Assembly: GCA_028690275.1 (NCBI GenBank)
Contig: JAQVBN010000008.1
Span: 1-11,315, forward strand
Reading direction: 5' to 3'
DNA length: 11,315 nucleotides
Source of the DNA: Minisyncoccota bacterium
Lineage (GTDB): Bacteria > Patescibacteriota > Minisyncoccia > Minisyncoccales > Minisyncoccaceae
Part shown: piece after piece, positions 6,260 to 11,315 of the stretch
Layout of the letters: the number at the start of each line of letters is the position of its first letter
Numbering within the stretch: position 1 is the first letter of the stretch
Notes under the pieces: generated by a model
What the model was told of the DNA's origin: nothing
The model's database searches: none
What the model saw: only the letters and a program-made list of their open reading frames with translations
Program-made: the position numbers and the translations under genes

Positions 6260-8017
6260 TCAAGAACCAAACACCTTCAAAAATACTTCTGCCGGAACTC
6301 TTACTTTTGTTTTGCCCTTCATCTTATCCTTATTCTTCTTCTGATTATCGAGAAGCTTATTCTTTCTAGTTACGTCTCCCCCGTAAAGTGGAGCTAAAAC
6401 GTCTTTTCTTCTAGCAGAAAGAGTTTCTCTGGCAATAATTTTTCCTCCAACCTTCCCTTGAATTGCTAAATTAAATAATTGAACTGGAAGAACTTCCTTT
6501 AATTTTTTAGTTAATTTTCTCGCTTCATCAACCGCCTTTGATCTAGGAATAATTTTTGAAAAAGCTTCTTCTGCTTCTCCATTAATTAAAATTTCTAATT
6601 TAACCAAATCTGCTGGTAAATATCCTATTTCAATATAGGTCATTGAAGCATATCCTTGAGTCACACTTAAAAGATTGTCGTAGAAAGTACCAATTATTTC
6701 TCTCATAGGAACTTCATACTCAATCATATACCTTCCTGCTCCGAAAGGCTTAGAATCGATATGATTTCCATCAGAGCCATTAAATAAATCAAAAACATTG
6801 CCCAAATATTTTTCCCCAATAATTACTTTAAGATCTACCCAAGGTTCTAAAAGTTCTGAAAAATTATCTTGCCAAACAGTTGGATTCATAATATCAATTT
6901 CTTCCCCCTTTCCCGTAACCCCCTTATACTTAACTTGAGGAGCTCCAATAACAAGATCTAATCCATATTCTCTCTTTAACCTTTCAATGGTAATTTCCGC
7001 ATGCAAATTGCCTAAAAAACCACATAAAAAACCTCTTCCGAGTATTTGATAAGTCTGAGGTTGAAAAAACAAAGAAGAATCATTTAATTTTAATTTTTGG
7101 AGCCCTTCTTTTAAAACTTCAAATTCTGTTTGATCTGCTGGATATAAAGAAACAAAAATTTTTGGACTAGCTGGATTATATCCACCAAGTGGCTCTAAAG
7201 AAAAACCTTGCTTAATAATAGTATCTCCGATATGCACTTTTTCTGGATCCTTAATTCCGGTTGCAATATATCCAATCTCACCCGCTTTAAGTTCTGCCTT
7301 TTTCTTCATTTCTGGCTTAAAAATACCGACATCTTTTGCCGTACTAGAAGATCTTGAATTAATAAAAGATATTTTTTCAAAAGGCTTAATAGTTCCCTCA
7401 ATTACCCTAACATAAGCAACAATTCCTAAAAAAGAATCATACATAGAATCAAAAATTAAAGCTCTTAAAGGCTTTTCTACTTCTTCTTTTGTGGAAGGAA
7501 CTTTTTCAATTACTTTTTTCAAAAGAGCTTCAACGTTCTCTCCTGTTTTAGCAGAAATTCCCATAACTTCCGAAGGATCGATATTTAAAATATCAGCAAT
7601 TTCTTTTTTAACTCCAGAAACATCAGCTATTGGAGAATCTATTTTGTTTACTGCGGGAATAATTACTAATCCTTCTTTTTTTGCAAGCTCGAGGTTAGAA
7701 ATAGTTTGAGCCTGAACTCCTTTGGTAGCATCAACTAAAAGAATAGCTCCCGAAACAGCTGCCAAACTTCTAGAAACCTCGTAATTAAAATCTATATGAC
7801 CAGGGGTATCAATTAAATTTAAAATATTTCCTTGATATTCCATTCTTACTGGCTTCATTTTAATAGTAATTCCTTTCTCTCGTTCAAGATCCATACTATC
7901 TAAAAGCTGAGGCAAATTCTTCCCTTTTTCAACCGTACCAGTAATTTCAAGCAATCTATCGGCAAGCGTAGACTTACCATGATCTATATGGCTAATAATA
8001 ACAAAGTTTTTAATCAT
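6260..8017 (-). CDS. lepA: Elongation factor 4 (LepA), ribosome back-translocating GTPase
   Basis: EF4 is a translational GTPase that binds stalled ribosomes and is linked to back-translocation and ribosome assembly. At 585 residues it is slightly shorter than the usual 600 or so. All G motifs are present: HIDHGKST (10-17), the switch I region EREKGITIK (45-53), DTPGH (70-74), NKID (124-127) and SAKTG (155-159). Domain II and the EF-G-like domains III and V follow, then the EF4-specific C-terminal domain with PLYGGDVTRKNKLL, which separates LepA from EF-G. The start ATG at 8017 matches the family N-terminus. A terminator of the upstream murJ lies within 50 bases, so lepA probably has its own promoter; only weak -10-like runs (TAAAAT, TATAAA) are visible. 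The downstream terminator at 6222-6250 closes the unit. Confidence 0.97.
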   Translation of the reverse strand: MIKNFVIISHIDHGKSTLADRLLEITGTVEKGKNLPQLLDSMDLEREKGITIKMKPVRMEYQGNILNLIDTPGHIDFNYEVSRSLAAVSGAILLVDATKGVQAQTISNLELAKKEGLVIIPAVNKIDSPIADVSGVKKEIADILNIDPSEVMGISAKTGENVEALLKKVIEKVPSTKEEVEKPLRALIFDSMYDSFLGIVAYVRVIEGTIKPFEKISFINSRSSSTAKDVGIFKPEMKKKAELKAGEIGYIATGIKDPEKVHIGDTIIKQGFSLEPLGGYNPASPKIFVSLYPADQTEFEVLKEGLQKLKLNDSSLFFQPQTYQILGRGFLCGFLGNLHAEITIERLKREYGLDLVIGAPQVKYKGVTGKGEEIDIMNPTVWQDNFSELLEPWVDLKVIIGEKYLGNVFDLFNGSDGNHIDSKPFGAGRYMIEYEVPMREIIGTFYDNLLSVTQGYASMTYIEIGYLPADLVKLEILINGEAEEAFSKIIPRSKAVDEARKLTKKLKEVLPVQLFNLAIQGKVGGKIIARETLSARRKDVLAPLYGGDVTRKNKLLDNQKKNKDKMKGKTKVRVPAEVFLKVFGS

Positions 8018-8042
8018 GTTTTTATACTAACATTTTATCATC

Positions 8043-8064
8043 AAAAAACAAGGCATAAACCTTG
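8043..8064 (-). terminator. Rho-independent terminator of murJ
   Basis: On the minus strand CAAGG-TTTATG-CCTTG (8064-8049) is followed at once by six T. The stem is only 5-6 bp, but the T-run is well placed and the hairpin sits 12 bases after the murJ stop at 8076-8078. Confidence 0.7.
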
Positions 8065-8075
8065 CTCTTATTAAT

Positions 8076-9704
8076 TTAATTGCTCCTATTTAAAAACCCT
8101 ATCAATTTATTTTTTAATATTTCGGCTTCTTCTGTTTTGAAAGATAGAGTAAAAAAGAAATAAACTATAAATGAGACCATAGAAACCACAACAAACTCAA
8201 TTAAACTTGATAGAAAATCGTCTGACTGAAAGAAATTCATTGTAATTAAAGCTACTACCACAAAAGGAATAGAAGAAATAATGATCTTGAAAAGAAAAGA
8301 AAAGCTTTCTCTAAAACAAAACGGACCAATTTTTTTCTTTAAAAAGATAACAAGCAAAACAAAGTCTATAAATAAACTAATATTGTAGGCTATAACCAAT
8401 CCTATAAGCAAAGAACAATCAGCAGATCCTAAATTGAACAAATCAACAATAAAGTTACTTAAATTCGGATTGTTTCTAATTATCTCGATAAAAGATAAAG
8501 ATAGGACAAAGTTAATAATTAAAAAAAACAAAGAAATAATAGCAGGGGTTTTTGCTTCTTTCATACTATAAAAAGCTCTTAAAATCATAGGTTCCAAACA
8601 TTGAAAAACTAAGCTTAAAGCAAAAATACCAAGACAAGCTCCAGTTACACTGACAGCATATTCGGAAAACTCTCCTGCTTTTAATATAATACTCACTATT
8701 AAATCTCTTGTTAGAAAAGTTAAAATACTAATCGGCAGGGCCAAATATAAAATGTTTTGGAAGGCTTTTCTCAACCTTACCTTAAAATCACCCATATCTT
8801 TATCGGTAACTGATTTTGATAAATATGGAAATATTGCCACTGCATAAGAAATACCAATAAAACCTACTGGTAAAAATCTAAGGTTGTCAGCTAAACTAAA
8901 AAAAGAAATCGCTCCCACGGCTATTGTGGAAGCTAAGGCCGTAATAACTAAAAGATTAATTTGATTGGCAGAAGCAGATATAATTCTTGGAAAAAGAAGT
9001 TTAAAAAAAGACTTAACATCTTTTAAGCAAAAATCAAACCGATACTTATATCCATAACTTAAACTTCCTCCAAATTGAATTAAAAAATGAACAAAAGAAC
9101 CAACAAATACTCCGATAGCTGGCCCCATACTACCCAAGCTTGGAGCCAAAAAGACAATACCTAAAATAATACAAATATTATAAAAAACGGGAGCAATAGA
9201 ATAAGCAACAAATCTATTAAAATAATTTAAAACTGTCGAAAATATTGAAGACAATCCTAAAAAGAAAACTGCTGAGAAAATTAATCTCATCAAATTAACA
9301 GCTTGATCGATATAGCTAGCATCCAATCCTGGTAAAACAAGACCAACAATCTGAGGCGTAAAAATAAAGAAAACGAGGGCAAAGACACTCAAAACAATCA
9401 AAAAGGCATTAATCACTGAATTAATTAACCTCCAAGCATCTTCCTTATTCTTCTTTAAATAGTCCGAAAATAAAGGCAATAAAGAAACTAAAACTCCTCC
9501 CGCCAAAACAATACTATAAATTAAATCTGGTATCTTAAAAGAAGCAAAATATATATCAAGCTCAACAGATGGTCCGAAAGTAGAAGCTAGTAATCTATCT
9601 CTAACAAGTCCTAAAATACGAGAAAAAATTGTAAAAAAAGCAATCACAATTGTTGCTTTTCCAATGGTATTTTGTTCCGACTTCAAGAAATTTTTAATAC
9701 TCAT
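8076..9704 (-). CDS. murJ: MurJ/MviN-family lipid II flippase
   Basis: MurJ moves lipid II, the peptidoglycan building block, across the cytoplasmic membrane. From the ATG at 9704 the protein is 542 residues, in the family range, and almost wholly made of hydrophobic segments consistent with the 12-14 helices of the MOP superfamily. The N-terminus carries the family signature FSRILGLVRDRLLASTFG (27-44), including the two conserved arginines of the first helix, then IYFASFKIPDLI. An upstream in-frame TTG (9719) would add five residues, but it lies inside the -10 box of the likely promoter, so I chose the ATG. The arginine pair that E. coli MurJ has just after the K-L-P-N motif is not seen here. 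The gene has its own promoter (9711-9738) and terminator (8043-8064). With ftsB and ftsZ nearby, it implies a peptidoglycan wall made by the cell. Confidence 0.93.
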   Translation of the reverse strand: MSIKNFLKSEQNTIGKATIVIAFFTIFSRILGLVRDRLLASTFGPSVELDIYFASFKIPDLIYSIVLAGGVLVSLLPLFSDYLKKNKEDAWRLINSVINAFLIVLSVFALVFFIFTPQIVGLVLPGLDASYIDQAVNLMRLIFSAVFFLGLSSIFSTVLNYFNRFVAYSIAPVFYNICIILGIVFLAPSLGSMGPAIGVFVGSFVHFLIQFGGSLSYGYKYRFDFCLKDVKSFFKLLFPRIISASANQINLLVITALASTIAVGAISFFSLADNLRFLPVGFIGISYAVAIFPYLSKSVTDKDMGDFKVRLRKAFQNILYLALPISILTFLTRDLIVSIILKAGEFSEYAVSVTGACLGIFALSLVFQCLEPMILRAFYSMKEAKTPAIISLFFLIINFVLSLSFIEIIRNNPNLSNFIVDLFNLGSADCSLLIGLVIAYNISLFIDFVLLVIFLKKKIGPFCFRESFSFLFKIIISSIPFVVVALITMNFFQSDDFLSSLIEFVVVSMVSFIVYFFFTLSFKTEEAEILKNKLIGFLNRSN

Positions 9705-9710
9705 ATTAAT

Positions 9711-9738
9711 ATCATACAATAATTTGACAAAAATTCAA
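9711..9738 (-). promoter_or_regulatory. Promoter for murJ, predicted leaderless
   Basis: On the minus strand TTGAAT (9738-9733), a 16-base spacer and TATGAT (9716-9711) form a good sigma-70-type promoter. Only 6 bases separate the -10 from the ATG at 9704, so transcription would begin at or next to the start codon. Its spacer contains the TTGACA of the opposing rnpB promoter. Confidence 0.65.
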
Positions 9739-9751
9739 ATGATGCTAAGCT
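9724..9751 (+). promoter_or_regulatory. Promoter for rnpB
   Basis: A consensus TTGACA (9724-9729) is followed after 16 bases by TAAGCT (9746-9751), with TGC immediately before it as an extended -10 element. Transcription would start near 9758, just where the P1 helix of RNase P RNA begins, which supports the assignment despite the weak -10. Confidence 0.65.
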
Positions 9752-9756
9752 ATTTT

Positions 9757-10086
9757 CGAGTAAGTTGGATGATTGCTTTGATTTAATCAAAGAGGAAAGT
9801 CCGAACTCTTATTCTCTTTTAAAGAGTCTAAAATGGTAGCAGGTAACTCCTGTCGTCCGCAAGGATCGAGGTGCGAGCAGAGACGTTTTCTTTTGAGAAA
9901 AAGAAAATATCCCTAGTGGATAAGTCTAAATGGCAACATTTAGGGTGAAACGGCTAAATCCTTACCCAAGAGCAAGAACAAACCTTTAATTTATTAAAGG
10001 AAAAAGTAGTTCGCTTAAGGCTTAGAGTGATCTAAGTCTCAGATAGATAATCATCAAAACAGAATTCGGCTTATAGACTTACTTAA
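9757..10086 (+). ncRNA. rnpB: RNase P RNA (catalytic RNA, class A-like)
   Basis: RNase P RNA cuts the 5' leader from pre-tRNAs. The universal motif GAGGAAAGTCC is at 9792-9802, and the 3' signature ACAGAATTCGGCTTAT is at 10059-10074. Long-range pairings check by eye. P1 is AGTAAGT (9759-9765) with ACTTACT (10077-10083). P2 is GATGATT (9768-9774) with AATCATC (10049-10055). P4 is AAGTCCGAA (9797-9805) with TTCGGCTT (10065-10072), including the bulged U; here an AA/TT pair replaces the usual GG/CC, a compensatory change. Local hairpins include CTTAGA-GUGA-TCTAAG (10021-10036, a P18-like GNRA loop), a 9-bp stem with a GAGA loop (9886-9907) and a P3-like stem (9776-9792). The presumed L15 segment reads GGC rather than GGU (9952-9954). 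Ends are set from P1 and are accurate to a few bases. Confidence 0.95.
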
Positions 10087-10090
10087 TTTT

Positions 10091-10122
10091 AAAAAACTTG
10101 TACTCGCAACAAGTTTTTTATT
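10091..10122 (+). terminator. Terminator of rnpB
   Basis: AAAAAACTTGT (10091-10101) pairs with ACAAGTTTTTT (10109-10119) over 11 bp with a 7-base loop, and the T-run is part of the right arm. It lies just after the RNase P RNA P1 helix. Confidence 0.9.
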
Positions 10123-10123
10123 A

Positions 10124-10152
10124 TTGACATAATAATATAATTATAGTATAAT
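10124..10152 (+). promoter_or_regulatory. Perfect consensus sigma-70 promoter for the Nudix-like gene
   Basis: TTGACA (10124-10129), exactly 17 bases, then TATAAT (10147-10152) match the housekeeping consensus at all 12 positions. Transcription would start near 10159, giving a leader of about 13 bases that is nearly all Shine-Dalgarno. Confidence 0.88.
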
Positions 10153-10158
10153 TATCAC

Positions 10159-10164
10159 AGAGGT
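10159..10164 (+). promoter_or_regulatory. Shine-Dalgarno that supports the TTG start at 10172
   Basis: AGAGGT can pair with the 3' end of 16S rRNA and ends 7 bases before TTG. It is the only clear Shine-Dalgarno I found ahead of any gene in the window, and it fixes the non-ATG start. Confidence 0.75.
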
Positions 10165-10171
10165 AAGTCCG

Positions 10172-10918
10172 TTGACAACTGAAAAATCTAACAACAAAAA
10201 GGAATACTCAATTATTCCGATTGAAACAAAGACATTAAAAATATTTCTTGATCTAAGAAAACAATCTTTACCAAAGAATGTTCAAATAGAACAAGGATAC
10301 TTTGATGGTCCTCTGATTCACGCAAAAAGCATTTCTTTTCTTGGTCCAGAGATCATGATTGTTGGTCAAAAAAGTTCCTATAAAAAATTCATAGAAACTA
10401 AAAAGGTCCCAAGAATCACCAGAATGGTATCTATCGGAGATTATTGCAATCCTATTTCGGTAGGAGTTGTTCTCGTCACATCAGACGAAAAAATACCTTT
10501 CGCCCTAAGAAGCGAAACCTATTTAAATAATTCTCTCTTTAGCTTTCCTGCCGAAGGATATCTAGACCCAATTAAAGATCTTGAAGACAAGGAAAACAGA
10601 ATTATTTCCTTCGTTAACGCTGCCAAAAGAGAAATTAAGGAAGAGCTTAATATAGAGCCCGAAAACTTAACTTCTTTTCAGGTGGGAGGAATTGTATTTG
10701 ATGAAATTGAACAACCCTACATTGCTCTCTTTGTAGCTTGTAAGCTTAATTCTTCGGAAGTAAAAGCTCTCTTTGAAAAATCTAAAAAAGAAGAATTCAA
10801 AGAGATTGGTTTTGTAGAAAATACAAAAGAAGCGTTAGAAAAATTTCTGAAAGAGTATCAAGTAACCCCTCACAATCAGGGAAAGATTGAACTCTATAAG
10901 AAATATAAAGGATGGTAA
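10172..10918 (+). CDS. Nudix-like hydrolase with an enlarged Nudix loop
   Basis: This 248-residue soluble protein has a recognisable Nudix helix, REIKEELNI (153-161), matching RExxEExxU, the Mg-binding part of enzymes that cleave nucleoside diphosphates linked to another moiety. An upstream Gly in FPAEGY (G129) could be the first residue of the Nudix box. However, 23 residues separate it from the Arg rather than the usual 13, so there is an insertion of about ten residues (LDPIKDLEDKENRIISF region). Residues 1-90 do not resemble anything I recognise; the C-terminal part (about 207-235, EEFKEIGFVE then TPHNQG) resembles the tail of ADP-sugar-type Nudix proteins only in a general way. The substrate is unknown. 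Translation begins at TTG, chosen because a Shine-Dalgarno sits 7 bases upstream. It is a single-gene unit with its own perfect promoter and a terminator, on the strand opposite most neighbours. Confidence 0.75.
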   Translation: MTTEKSNNKKEYSIIPIETKTLKIFLDLRKQSLPKNVQIEQGYFDGPLIHAKSISFLGPEIMIVGQKSSYKKFIETKKVPRITRMVSIGDYCNPISVGVVLVTSDEKIPFALRSETYLNNSLFSFPAEGYLDPIKDLEDKENRIISFVNAAKREIKEELNIEPENLTSFQVGGIVFDEIEQPYIALFVACKLNSSEVKALFEKSKKEEFKEIGFVENTKEALEKFLKEYQVTPHNQGKIELYKKYKGW

Positions 10919-10943
10919 AAACAAAAACCATCCTTATTTTTTT
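10908..10943 (+). terminator. Terminator of the Nudix-like gene
   Basis: AAGGATGGT (10908-10916) pairs with ACCATCCTT (10927-10935) over 9 bp with a 10-base A-rich loop, followed by ATTTTTTTATT. The stop codon TAA (10916-10918) begins inside the stem. Confidence 0.85.
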
Positions 10944-10955
10944 ATTCCACAGTAC

Positions 10956-10984
10956 TTGACAAAATTATTTACTTGTGGTATGTT
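10956..10984 (+). promoter_or_regulatory. Extended -10 promoter for the 53-codon orphan gene
   Basis: TTGACA (10956-10961), 17 bases, then TATGTT (10979-10984) preceded by TGG as an extended -10. The predicted start of transcription near 10991 is about 3 bases before the ATG at 10994, so the message is essentially leaderless. Confidence 0.75.
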
Positions 10985-10993
10985 ACAAATAGT

Positions 10994-11155
10994 ATGATCC
11001 ACCTTAACTACAAAGACAACAGTACCGTTGTATCAATCAACGGAGTGCCAGAGCCATGCGAAAACTCAAAATCAGACTTTGATGCAAATCGAGAAAACGA
11101 AATTTCGAAAATGGCAAACGGTGCCAACCAAACAGCCGTTCTCATAATACGATGA
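10994..11155 (+). CDS. Orphan 53-residue protein, function unknown
   Basis: From the ATG at 10994 it encodes 53 residues, polar and Asn-rich, with one Cys, no membrane helix and no signal peptide. I recognise no family. Evidence that the unit is real is the near-consensus promoter directly upstream and the tandem hairpins and T-run directly downstream. An in-frame TTG at 10973 would add seven residues but lies within the promoter spacer, so ATG is preferred. Codon use is unlike the neighbours: seven of eight Asn codons are AAC, both Arg codons are CGA, and GC is about 41% by my count, against a visibly lower level around it. That could mean recent acquisition, unusual selection on a short message, or a structured RNA whose reading frame is accidental. 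It lies between the Nudix-like gene and the convergent recJ-like gene. Confidence 0.5.
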   Translation: MIHLNYKDNSTVVSINGVPEPCENSKSDFDANRENEISKMANGANQTAVLIIR

Positions 11156-11165
11156 AATCATCGTA
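11148..11165 (+). other. Hairpin over the stop codon of the orphan ORF
   Basis: TACGATG (11148-11154) pairs with CATCGTA (11159-11165) over 7 bp around AAAT and spans the TGA stop. No T-run follows it, so it is not a terminator by itself; it may protect the 3' end or be part of a structured RNA. Confidence 0.5.
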
Positions 11166-11173
11166 AACAAAAA

Positions 11174-11218
11174 AGAGCAAAAAGAATTTTATTCTAATTG
11201 CTCTATTTTTTTATTTAA
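11174..11218. terminator. Bidirectional terminator between the orphan gene and the recJ-like gene
   Basis: AGAGCAA (11174-11180) pairs with TTGCTCT (11198-11204), and inside it AGAAT (11183-11187) pairs with ATTCT (11191-11195), separated by an AA/AA internal loop. ATTTTTTT follows on the plus strand and TTTTTTGTTT on the minus strand, so it serves both convergent units. Confidence 0.85.
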
Positions 11219-11315
11219 AATATTTAATCAGCCCTTCTTTAAATAATTCTAGATTTTCATTTTTTATCGTAAATCCTGCTGCTGGAGCATGCCCCCCATA
11301 AGTCACTAAAAGGTC
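11211..11315 (-). CDS. recJ: RecJ-like DHH/DHHA1 phosphoesterase, C-terminal fragment
   Basis: Only the last 34 residues and the stop are in the window. They contain VTYGGHAPAAGFTIK, the GGHxxAAGF motif of the DHHA1 domain that binds the substrate end in RecJ exonucleases and in the NrnA-type oligoribonucleases. The spacing and the AAGFT ending favour RecJ, a 5'-to-3' single-strand DNA exonuclease in repair and recombination. The protein stops 25 residues after the His of that motif. In the well-studied RecJ proteins an OB-fold domain lies after DHHA1, so this would be a shortened form or another DHH-family enzyme. The terminator at 11174-11218 overlaps its end. Confidence 0.72.
   Translation of the reverse strand, partial: DLLVTYGGHAPAAGFTIKNENLELFKEGLIKYFK

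Noticed and set aside
7491..7709. Plus-strand open frame opposite lepA
   Set aside because: It is the complement of the conserved G4/G5 region of LepA and has no independent signals.
8018..8042. Promoter for lepA
   Set aside because: Only AT-rich -10-like runs (TAAAAT, TATAAA) without a -35 at a proper distance; not good enough to call.
9705..9719. TTG start giving murJ five extra residues
   Set aside because: The TTG overlaps the predicted -10 box and would lie upstream of the transcript start; the ATG at 9704 fits better.
9759..10083. tmRNA or riboswitch as an alternative for the structured RNA
   Set aside because: GAGGAAAGTCC, the P1/P2/P4 long-range pairings and the 3' signature are those of RNase P RNA, and no tag-peptide frame or tRNA-like end is present.
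10973..10993. TTG start giving the orphan protein seven extra residues
   Set aside because: It lies within the promoter spacer, before the predicted transcription start.

Overview
The window looks like chromosomal DNA from a small-genome, AT-rich bacterium, most likely a member of the Patescibacteria (Candidate Phyla Radiation). This is an inference from the low GC, genes that abut or overlap by 4-8 bases, almost no Shine-Dalgarno sequences, short divergent versions of household proteins, and a bacterial class A-like RNase P RNA. TGA ends several genes (the HIT gene, galU, lepA), so the UGA-recoding lineages are unlikely.

Layout, left to right. Positions 1-5621 hold a tightly packed minus-strand operon, transcribed HIT gene -> mscS-like channel -> ftsZ -> galU-like -> trxB-like -> eno. 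Junctions are 4-base ATGA overlaps, 1-5 base gaps or an 8-base overlap. The enolase gene runs off the left edge. Just upstream is ftsB/divIC (5658-6059, minus), separated from the HIT gene by a small hairpin. A 31-codon single-helix membrane protein (6089-6184, plus) diverges from ftsB. It converges on lepA (6260-8017, minus), and a strong bidirectional terminator separates the two. murJ (8076-9704, minus) lies upstream of lepA with its own terminator.

The stretch 9705-10120 is a regulatory and RNA island. The murJ promoter (leftward) and the rnpB promoter (rightward) are interleaved, followed by the RNase P RNA gene and its terminator. Next are two autonomous plus-strand units. One is a Nudix-like hydrolase driven by a perfect TTGACA-17-TATAAT promoter, with a TTG start and the only clear Shine-Dalgarno in the window. 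The other is an orphan 53-codon gene with an extended -10 promoter that would give an almost leaderless mRNA; its codon use differs from its neighbours. The last 105 bases are the C-terminus of a RecJ-like DHH/DHHA1 phosphoesterase on the minus strand.

Functionally the window is a core of cell division and envelope genes (ftsZ, ftsB, murJ, galU-like, MscS-like) with glycolysis (eno), thiol redox (trxB-like), translation (lepA) and tRNA processing (rnpB). No CRISPR array, insertion sequence, tRNA gene or phage gene was seen. The less ordinary items are the two tiny genes, the leaderless promoter layout, the altered NADPH site of the thioredoxin reductase-like protein, the divergent FtsZ, and an altered tRNA-CCA-binding loop in RNase P RNA.
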